In this document: piece after piece, positions 50,897-58,600 of the stretch | How the letters are laid out: each line of letters opens with the position of its first letter | Position numbering within the stretch: position 1 is the first letter of the stretch | DNA from: Kiritimatiellia bacterium | GTDB lineage: Bacteria > Verrucomicrobiota > Kiritimatiellia > RFP12 > UBA1067 | Assembly (NCBI GenBank): GCA_024694365.1 | Contig: JAILJX010000041.1 | Span: forward strand, 1-60,822 | Length of the DNA stretch: 60,822 bases | Reading direction: 5' to 3' | The notes under the pieces: model-generated | Database searches by the model: none | What the model was told of the DNA's origin: nothing | Seen by the model: only the letters and a program-made list of their open reading frames with translations | Program-made: the position numbers and the translations under genes

Positions 50897-51462
50897 CCGA
50901 CCTCCTTGATGGTTTTTCTCGCTTCGGCAAGAGCGCGTCCGCGGTGTGAAATGGAGTTTTTCTCTTCCGCCGAAAGCTCGGCAAAAGACTTTCCGTATCC
51001 GTCCGGGACGAAAAGCGGATCGTATCCGAATCCCGCCGCGCCGGACGGCGCAAGGGCTATTATGCCGAAACATCTGCCGATCGCCAGATGCTCGCGCCCG
51101 AAAGGATCGACAAGCGCCACGGCGCATGTGAAATTCGCGCGCCTGTCGGCGACACCTTCGAGATTCGCAAGAAGCAAGGCGTTGTTACGCGCCGTATCGG
51201 AGGGCTCGCCGGCATAACGCGCGCTCCTGACGCCCGGCGCCCCGCCGAGCGCTTCGACTTCGAGGCCGGAGTCGTCGGCCATGCACCACGACCCGGGATG
51301 GCGCGGGGCGATCGCACGCACCTTTATGAGGGCGTTTCCGGAGAAATCCGGCGCATTCTCCTCCACACCCTCGGGATCGTCCGCCTCGATTTCGAAACCC
51401 GGCAGTATCTGCGATATCTCGCGGATTTTGTGGGCGTTGTGCGTCGCGACGAAAAGTTTCAT
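50893..51462 (-). CDS. rdgB: Non-canonical purine NTP pyrophosphatase (RdgB/HAM1)
   Basis: A 189-residue house-cleaning enzyme hydrolysing ITP, dITP and XTP. It opens KLFVATHNAHKIREI and carries FSGNALIKVRA, ADDSGLEVEALGGAPGVRSARYAG and the C-terminal GFGYDPLFVPDGYGKSFAEL with SHRGRA. The ATG at 51462 overlaps the upstream membrane-protein stop as ATGA. Confidence 0.96.
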   Translation of the reverse strand: MKLFVATHNAHKIREISQILPGFEIEADDPEGVEENAPDFSGNALIKVRAIAPRHPGSWCMADDSGLEVEALGGAPGVRSARYAGEPSDTARNNALLLANLEGVADRRANFTCAVALVDPFGREHLAIGRCFGIIALAPSGAAGFGYDPLFVPDGYGKSFAELSAEEKNSISHRGRALAEARKTIKEVG

Positions 51463-51731
51463 ATGCCGCTCCTGCGAAGATAGCGGAAATAAAGCGTGAG
51501 ATCTGTCGAGACGAGCGCCATGTCCATTAGATACACCCACGCGAGCCAATCGTTGCCGGAATCGGAGTCGACGAGCCGGGCCGCTATTCCGCACACGTAA
51601 CCGACGAGCACGATCGCCATGAAAAGAGGGGACTTCCCGTCAACGCGCTTGGCGCGGTATGTTTTCATTATCGCAAACGGCCAGGAAAAGCCGAAAGCGA
51701 ACAGCATCGCAAACTCGAAAAATTCTGACAT
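51459..51731 (-). CDS. Small three-helix membrane protein, PQ-loop/SemiSWEET-like
   Basis: 90 residues with three predicted helices. The segment FSWPFAIMKTYRAKRVDGKSPLF resembles the PQ-loop pattern (Trp-Pro, basic loop, KS), as in SemiSWEET half-transporters, although the Q is replaced. Function is unproven. The ATG at 51731 is only 7 nt from its -10 box, so the mRNA should be leaderless. It heads a unit with rdgB and the Gly-Pro-tailed protein. Confidence 0.65.
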   Translation of the reverse strand: MSEFFEFAMLFAFGFSWPFAIMKTYRAKRVDGKSPLFMAIVLVGYVCGIAARLVDSDSGNDWLAWVYLMDMALVSTDLTLYFRYLRRSGI

Positions 51732-51738
51732 GATGCGT

Positions 51739-51749
51739 ATTATACCAAA
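51739..51749 (-). promoter_or_regulatory. Extended -10 promoter abutting the fucI terminator
   Basis: Minus-strand TTTGGTATAAT, with TATAAT at 51739-51744. The T run immediately upstream is also the tail of the fucI terminator hairpin. 7 nt separate it from the ATG. Confidence 0.7.
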
Positions 51750-51776
51750 AATCCCCCCTCGCAGGAGGGGGGATTT
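51749..51776 (-). terminator. Intrinsic terminator of fucI
   Basis: A perfect 12-bp stem (minus-strand AAATCCCCCCTC / GAGGGGGGATTT) with loop CTGC, followed by T residues, located 23 nt after the fucI stop. It is the clearest intrinsic terminator in the window. Confidence 0.92.
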
Positions 51777-51799
51777 GACAATGCCTCCAAAAAAGGAGA

Positions 51800-53599
51800 T
51801 TACCTGTTGGTCGCGTAGAGCGGACCGAAGTTCTTGCACGCGCGGTAGTCCGCGCCCGTAGGATCGCCCGACGAGCCGAACATTCCCCAGCAATGGGGCT
51901 GGTAGACCTGGTCTTCCGGCACGTTGTGCATGGCCACGGGGATGCGGAGCATCGAAGCGAGCGTTATGAGGTCCGCACCGATATGCCCGTACGCGATCGC
52001 GCCATGGTTCGCCGCCCACGCGTTCATCACGGAGTAGACATCCTTGAACGCACCCTTGCCGGTAAGACGCGGCACGAACCATGTGCAGGGCCATTCCGGA
52101 TTTGTGCGGTTCATGAGCGTCTCCTGCTGCTTCGGGTCGAGCGTCACCGACCAGCCTTCGGCGATCTGGAGAACGGGGCCCTGCCCCTTCACGATGGAGA
52201 TTCGCGTCATCGTGAGCGGAAGACCCTTCGGGGTGAGGAACGAGCTGGAGAAGCCGCCGCCGCGGAAATATTCCACGCCGGCGGGGACCCACTTTGTCGC
52301 CTTGAGCGTGGCGGACATGTCCTTCTCCGTCACGTCCCACCAGTTCTTGAAAACGCGCTTGCCCTTCTCGGTCATCTCGCCGGCCGCGTCAAGGCAGCAG
52401 CTGCCGGAATTGAGCAGGTGGATGATGCCGTCCTTGGCGACGCCCGTGAGACCCTTGCCCGTCGCGCGTTTGACCGCGTCGGAGGACCAGTACGTGCGGA
52501 CGTCGGCGAACATCGATGCTTTGTTTGTGAGAAGCCACATGAGAAGCATGCACACTCCGTTGAGCGAGTCGTTCTCGGTCGCGACGATCTGCGGCATCTT
52601 CGGTCCGTTCCAGTCGAAAGACGTGTTGCACATGACTTCCATGAAGTCGCCGTTCGGCCAGTGGTCGGTCCACTGCCGCTGGCCCTGGAAACCGCCGGCG
52701 ATCGCGTTGCGGCCTACGGCCTCTTCACCGAATCCCATCTCCTTGAGCTTGGCGTTGCCCACCATCATGTCGCGCATGATGATCGCCATCTTGACGACGT
52801 ATTCCCAATCTGCATCCTTCTGTTCGCGGGTTTTCTGGATGGCCTTGGGATTGTAGTCCTTGCCTTCCTTGCACCACTTCCTGGTCCAGGCGAGGGCCTT
52901 CTCGTACTCTTCCTTGTCGTAGATGCCCTCGGCTATGCGTCGCTCGATTTCGCACTCGTCCATGTTCTCGGGCGCCATGCCGAGATAGTCCTGGAAGAAG
53001 TCGACATCGACGAACGAGCCGGCGATGCCCATCGCCGAGGAGCCGACGGAGAGGTAGCTCTTGCCCTTCATCATGGCGACCGCGAGGCCGGCCTTCACGA
53101 AGCGGAGGATCTTCTCCTTTACGTCGTCCGGGACGGACGTGTCGGTGCGGTCCTGAACCTCGTGGCCGTAGATTCCGTACGCGGGCATGCCGCGCTGCGC
53201 ATAGCCGGCGAGCATGCAGGCGAGATAGACGGCGCCGGGGCGTTCCGTTCCGTTGAAGCCCCATACGGCCTTCGGGATCGTCGGGTCGATATCCATCGTC
53301 TCGGTGCCGTAGCACCAGCATGGCGTGACCGAAAGCGAAACGCCCACGTTGTTGTCGCGGAACTTGTTGGCGCACTGGGCAGCCTCGAACCTTCCGCCGA
53401 TCGTCGTGTCGGCTATGACGCACTCCACAGGCGTGCCGTCTGGATAGGTGAGGTTTTCGCTGATGAGCTTCGCGGCGGTTTTCGCCATGTTCATCGTCTG
53501 GTCTTCGAGCGACTCGCGCACTCCGCGGCGGCGGCCGTCGATGATCGGTCGGATGCCCACCTTCGGGTATCCGTTCATTGTGAATACTGTCTGAGCCAT
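51800..53599 (-). CDS. fucI: L-fucose isomerase
   Basis: A 599-residue Mn-dependent enzyme converting L-fucose to L-fuculose. It begins with [25 protein letters not shown], typical of FucI, and retains [18 protein letters not shown], a central [10 protein letters not shown] metal-ligand segment and a C-terminal [13 protein letters not shown] with the ligand His. Length matches E. coli FucI (591). It has its own promoter and terminator. fucK and fucA are not in the window. Confidence 0.96.
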   Translation of the reverse strand: MAQTVFTMNGYPKVGIRPIIDGRRRGVRESLEDQTMNMAKTAAKLISENLTYPDGTPVECVIADTTIGGRFEAAQCANKFRDNNVGVSLSVTPCWCYGTETMDIDPTIPKAVWGFNGTERPGAVYLACMLAGYAQRGMPAYGIYGHEVQDRTDTSVPDDVKEKILRFVKAGLAVAMMKGKSYLSVGSSAMGIAGSFVDVDFFQDYLGMAPENMDECEIERRIAEGIYDKEEYEKALAWTRKWCKEGKDYNPKAIQKTREQKDADWEYVVKMAIIMRDMMVGNAKLKEMGFGEEAVGRNAIAGGFQGQRQWTDHWPNGDFMEVMCNTSFDWNGPKMPQIVATENDSLNGVCMLLMWLLTNKASMFADVRTYWSSDAVKRATGKGLTGVAKDGIIHLLNSGSCCLDAAGEMTEKGKRVFKNWWDVTEKDMSATLKATKWVPAGVEYFRGGGFSSSFLTPKGLPLTMTRISIVKGQGPVLQIAEGWSVTLDPKQQETLMNRTNPEWPCTWFVPRLTGKGAFKDVYSVMNAWAANHGAIAYGHIGADLITLASMLRIPVAMHNVPEDQVYQPHCWGMFGSSGDPTGADYRACKNFGPLYATNR

Positions 53600-53638
53600 T
53601 TTACTTATTCCCCTTTTTGTTTGTGGAAATTTGTTTCG

Positions 53639-54634
53639 CTATTTTAGCATATTTTCGCCCGTGGCGCAAGCGGCGCGGGCGAAGCGCGCGGGCGCCCTTG
53701 TCGCAATCGCAACGCCGGCGAGAATCACGGCGCCGCCGAGAAGCTCCAACGCTGTCACCCTCTCGCCGAGACACACAGCCGCGAACAGCACCCCTACGAC
53801 AGGCGTGGCGTAGAGGAATACGGTCGTCTTGACCATGCCCAGAGCCCTGCATGCCGAGCTCCACAGCGAAAAACAGGCCGCCGAGGCCAAAAGTCCCAGA
53901 AAAGCGATGTTCATCACGTTAAGCGAATCCGAAAACCTCCTTGCGTTCGCCGCCGCGTCCAACGTCACGGCGAGAGATCCGTCCATCGCGCCCGGCCAAC
54001 ATCCCGACGCACCCGCGAGGAGAACAGGCGCCATCATGAGAAGAGACCATCCGAACGCCCTCCTCGTCGCAGCGACAGGCGACACGCCCCTCGCGTTCGC
54101 CCTTTCCAGAAGGATCGAATACATTCCCCACGAAACCATGGCCGCCATTGCCATCAAATCCCCGGCCGGTCTCAACTCGAACTCCGCGATCCCGTTCCAG
54201 CTTACGAGAGCGACGCCGGACATGGCGATGAGCGAACCCGCCGCAAACCGCCGGGTGAGATGGCGGTCGCCTGAAATCGCGCGGGCGAGAAGCGCCGTCA
54301 ATATCGGACAGAACGAGACCAGCAACGCCACATTTCCCGCATTTGTGTAATGGATGGCGCAATTTTCGAGGAGCTGGTAGGCGAATATGCCGGTGAAGCC
54401 CATCGCGGCGAAGAGCGTTTCCCCTCCAGGCACGGCTCCAGAAACGGCGCAGAGACGCCGGGGCCTTAAGAGGGAGGCGAGCGAGAGCGCCGCGAAAGCG
54501 AGACCGAATCGGAGCGCAAGAATCTCAAGCGCCGAAAAGTCGGAGAGCAGCGCGCGCGTCGACGCAAATGTCATTCCCCAGACGGAAATCGCAACGATCA
54601 CCGCAAGCCAGTGGATGTTCATGCGGAATGACAC
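53639..54634 (-). CDS. EamA/DMT-family transporter
   Basis: A 331-residue inner-membrane protein with about 10 helices in two EamA repeats (first about 6-140, second about 155-315: SWGMYSILLERA, FLYATPVVGVLFAAVCLGERVTALELLGGAVILAG). Members export metabolites or amino acids; the substrate is unknown. Start choice: GTG at 54634 has AAGGGG 10 nt upstream, whereas the ATG at 54622 (MNIHWLAV) has none; either is possible. It follows the YitT-like gene by 18 nt. Confidence 0.88.
   Translation of the reverse strand: MSFRMNIHWLAVIVAISVWGMTFASTRALLSDFSALEILALRFGLAFAALSLASLLRPRRLCAVSGAVPGGETLFAAMGFTGIFAYQLLENCAIHYTNAGNVALLVSFCPILTALLARAISGDRHLTRRFAAGSLIAMSGVALVSWNGIAEFELRPAGDLMAMAAMVSWGMYSILLERANARGVSPVAATRRAFGWSLLMMAPVLLAGASGCWPGAMDGSLAVTLDAAANARRFSDSLNVMNIAFLGLLASAACFSLWSSACRALGMVKTTVFLYATPVVGVLFAAVCLGERVTALELLGGAVILAGVAIATRAPARFARAACATGENMLK
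53641..53669 (-). promoter_or_regulatory. Promoter of fucI inside the end of the EamA gene
   Basis: Minus-strand -35 TTGCGC (53664-53669), a 17-nt spacer with extended -10 TGC, and TAAAAT at 53641-53646. The box overlaps the last codons and stop of the upstream exporter gene. AAGGGG precedes the fucI ATG. Confidence 0.7.
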
Positions 54635-54652
54635 GGAACGGAATCCCCTTCC

Positions 54653-55597
54653 TCAGTCGCGCGGCCGCAGATAGAACCGTCCTATCACGCGCGACGTGCT
54701 CATCGTGTTTATGAATGCGCCGGAATCTATTTTCTTGCAGAGCGCGTATATGTACGTAGTGTCGTCCGCCGCGACGACCGAATAGACGATGCTCTCGGGC
54801 ATGCCGGAATATCCGCCGATTCCGCGCACCACCGTGGCGCCGTGGTGGCTCGCGCGGTATATCGCCTCGCATATGCGTTTCGGGTGCCTCGTGACTATCA
54901 GGAGCGTCTGGTACTGGTATGTGCGGTACATCAGATGCACGACCTGAAGCGTCACGAACTGGTAGACGATCGAATAAAGCGTCCCGGGCCACCCGAAGAC
55001 GAATCCGCCGGCAATCAGTATGGCGCCGTTCAGAGCCAGTATGAGATTCCACGTTTCGCGCCCCTTCTGCTCAGAAAGGTATATCGCTATGAAGTCCGTG
55101 CCACCGGTCGTTGCGTTCCACCTCAGGCACAGCGCCATCGCAAAGCCGAAGACTATGCCTCCGAAAAGGCTCGTGACGAACGGATCCTCCCTGAGCCGCA
55201 CCATGTCGGCATCGGATATGAACGACACGAGCGAGTCGATCGGCAGGATGTCCGTCAGCAATCCCGTCATGAGAATGACGTAAAGAGACCTCATCGTAAA
55301 GCGCCGCCCTATGAAGCGGAAACCTATCCAGATGGGGATCGCATTGAGCGCGAAGTTGATCGGCGAGAAATGGACCGTCCAATCCAATCCGTGCATGGAT
55401 ACGAAGCGCTGGGCAAGGCGCTGCAACAGCATCGAAAGCCCAGTGGCGCCTGCGGGATACAGGCCGCCCCACGCGACAAACGTGCGGTAGTTTACGGCCA
55501 TGATGAGCGACGCCAAGGTAAGCACCGCAAACGCCGCGATGGCCCTGCGGCGTTCGGCCCTGGCTGACTTCCAACCCAGAAGATTGCTTTTGTCCAT
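54653..55597 (-). CDS. YitT-family membrane protein (DUF161 + DUF2179)
   Basis: 314 residues. Five to six helices span about 25-215, with ATTGGTDFIAIYLSEQKG in the conserved YitT position, and a cytoplasmic C-terminal domain of the DUF2179 type (LLIVTRHPKRICEAIYRASHHGATVV, then YSVVAADDTTYIYALCKKIDSGAFINT). Molecular function of the family is not established. The ATG at 55597 is used. No TATAAT box was found in the 49 nt between it and the giant GLUG gene, so it may be read from there. Confidence 0.87.
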   Translation of the reverse strand: MDKSNLLGWKSARAERRRAIAAFAVLTLASLIMAVNYRTFVAWGGLYPAGATGLSMLLQRLAQRFVSMHGLDWTVHFSPINFALNAIPIWIGFRFIGRRFTMRSLYVILMTGLLTDILPIDSLVSFISDADMVRLREDPFVTSLFGGIVFGFAMALCLRWNATTGGTDFIAIYLSEQKGRETWNLILALNGAILIAGGFVFGWPGTLYSIVYQFVTLQVVHLMYRTYQYQTLLIVTRHPKRICEAIYRASHHGATVVRGIGGYSGMPESIVYSVVAADDTTYIYALCKKIDSGAFINTMSTSRVIGRFYLRPRD

Positions 55598-55646
55598 ATG
55601 CGTGCGCTTGGTGTCCCGAACGTTTGACGGCGTTCCGTGGCATTCG

Positions 55647-58600
55647 TCAGGGCAGGTCGACTGCGATCCGGAAGAAGCGGTAGTCCGTCGTCGAGAGGTC
55701 GTCGGCGTCGGTGACGTCGGCAGGAGTCTCGGCTGGGTCGAGGGTCTGCGTTCCAAGGACGGTGTAGACGCGGTCCGCGCTTTCGCCGTTCAGAACAGTC
55801 ACCTTCATCTTGCCGTCGACAAGGCCGATAGTGGCGATAAGGTCGGCATCGGCGTCAGTCGGGCTCACGTCGGCGATGTAGCACTCCCAAACCTTGCGTC
55901 CGTTCGCCGCGGTACTGTCGATCTTCGTCGGATAATCCGTCGTAGAGCTGTCGTAGAATCTGTCGAGCCACGACGCGGGAACGGTCTTTCCGCTGGCGGA
56001 CGTCGCGAACTCCTCCGCATAGTAGCTGCCGTTGCAGAGGAATCCGCTTCTGTAGGCCTTGACGAAGCCGTAGTCAGTCGTCTCGGGACCGATGAAGCAC
56101 GGCTTGACCGTGCCGGACGATCCCTTCACCCAGAGGTTGTCGCTCCAGGGATGGCCTTCGGAATACGTTATCTTCTCGCTCGCAGTGTAGATGACGTTGC
56201 TGACGACAGGATTGCCTCCGCCCGTTCCGACAGGCTTGTCGCTGTCGCTGAGGTCGAGGCAGTCGATGAGAACGGGCTTCGCAGCGGTGTCGCTCCATCC
56301 CCATATCGTGCCTAGGTACCTGTACTGCTCCCAAAGGGACCTGACGCCGCCGTCGAATACGCAACCGCGGATCGTCGTCGCAGAGTCGCATCCATGGCCG
56401 AGGATTCCGCCGCAGTACATTTCCTGCACCTTGACATCCACCGAGACGACGCAGTTCTCGATGAGGTTCGTACCGTATGCGCCGCCGACAAGTCCCGCGC
56501 TGTGCCTGCCTCCGAGCACGCTGCCGATTGCCTTCAGGTTCTTGATGGTGGCGTTGCGGATGCGAGAGAACGGGGCGACGCACTGCACCGACGACTTGCT
56601 GAGCTTGACGTCGATCGTATGCGAACCTCCGTCGAACACCCCTGAGAAAGCATTGGTGACGCCATTGCCCAAGTAGCCGATGCAGTTGGTCACGCTGATG
56701 TCGTTGCAGAGGAGGAAGTGCTTGTCCGCCGTGTCGTATGCGCCAGAAACGGCAGTCGCGAGAGCGTCCCACTGAGGCGACGCCCGGATGAGATACGGAT
56801 CCGCCTCCGTGCCGGATCCGTTGCAGCAGTCAGGGAAGCCGAGGCTGAACGGCGGAACGATCTTCTTATTGTCGATATTGCTCTCAGTGGCGACTTCAGT
56901 CGTGCCGTCCAGGACGAACTTGCTTACGAACGTGACATCGTCGTAATAGGCCCCGTAGAGGCCATCTTCGGTGGAGGTGCTGATGAAGTCGTCCGGTCCG
57001 GTCCAGCCGAGAGTGATGGTGCCGGCCTCGATTGCCGAAGACTGGCCGTATCCGCTGATTGCCGTCACCTGTCCGCCGAGGATATTCACCGCTCCTGCGT
57101 TCGAAACCCTGGCGCAGCCGATGCCGGATGCCGATTTGCCGCCTTTCGCCGTGATGCGTCCGCCGCGGATGGTAATCGTGCCGGCAAAGGCGCTTTCGGA
57201 GTAGGTCGCTCCGATTGCGGCGCACTCGTACATTCTGTTACCCTCAGGAAGCTCCGCAATGAGCCTGCCGGCGTTCTCTCCGTAGCTCTCGGCGACGATT
57301 TCGAGCGCATTGCCATCGCTGACGCCGATGCCGCGGTTCACGGTAAGAGTCGTGTTGTCGCAGAGGAGGAGAGTCGCGGAGCCGCTCACGATTATGCGGT
57401 TCGTCGGGGCTACGTCGCTCGCGACCTTGTAGCAGTAGCCGTCCTCGAACGCGTCGGTGCCCGTATCGACGATGGCGTAGCCGACGCGGAATTTATTGGA
57501 GTGCGAGTTGTAGAATCCGCTGTCCTTTATGGCAGTGACCGTGAGGACGTATTCACCGTCCTCCTCGGGTCTCTCCACATCGACGCCGTCCTTGGTGAGG
57601 TAAGCGATGTATTGTACGCCGTTCGTCGCCGCGACGCCGTCGAAGGAGACGGTGTAGCTGAAGTCGTCCACCGAATTGGTTATGCCGTATGTCCGGCAGA
57701 GGCCGTCCATGGAGACTGTGACGGGAAGGTACACCGGAGCGCGTCCGATGAACTTGACGAATCTGCAGAAAGGCGCACCGTCGAGCGAGAGGTAGGCGAA
57801 CGTCGGATGCATGTCGGAGGGCATGTAGGCCGGATTCTCCAGCGTCGGCTCGAGCGTGTAGTAGGCGTCCTCTAGCTGGCATGTCACTCCGACCCAGTAG
57901 GCGCGGCATGCTATCGGATGGAAGGCCGCCGTGCCTTCGTGCTTGCCGCAGAAGAAGGAGTTCGTCACCGCGATGACGCCGCCGTCGCACCATCCGACGA
58001 GTCCGCCCGCGTAGTGGGTGTCGTTGCTGATAGTGCCGGAGTAGAAGGTGTCCCGCATCGTCAGCGTGGACGTCTTTGAGTGTCCCACGATGCCGCCTGC
58101 GTGTTTGCCCGCGGACGCGTCCGAAGGCTCCACGGCGACGCTCACATCGACTTCGCAGTCGGCTATGAGGTTCGAGTCCAGGGCGAAGCCGACGAGTCCT
58201 GCGGCGTGCGTCGTTCCCTTGACCGAGCCGCCGACGGACAAGTTGGTGATCGTCGCGTTGCTGATGCAGCGGAAGAGCGCCGTTCCCTGGTTGTCGGTGT
58301 CTTGGATGTCGACAAAGATCGCTTTTCCGTTGCCGTCGAAAACGCCGCGGAACGGATGGTCCTGCGTGCCGATGATGGCCGTAGCGTCTAAGATGGAGTC
58401 GGCGAGCTTGAAGGTCATGCCCGCGAAGTCCATTCCGTTTGTCACGTACCGCGCGATCGACTCCAAGTCGTCGTTCGACTTGACGAGCATAGATCCGTCG
58501 CCGTCGATATCGAACTCGCTCACGAAGAAGGATCCTGCGGCTGCCGAGCCATAATAGCCCGCGCCCTCGCGCCCGACAATAGTAGCCGTGTACGAGCCGG

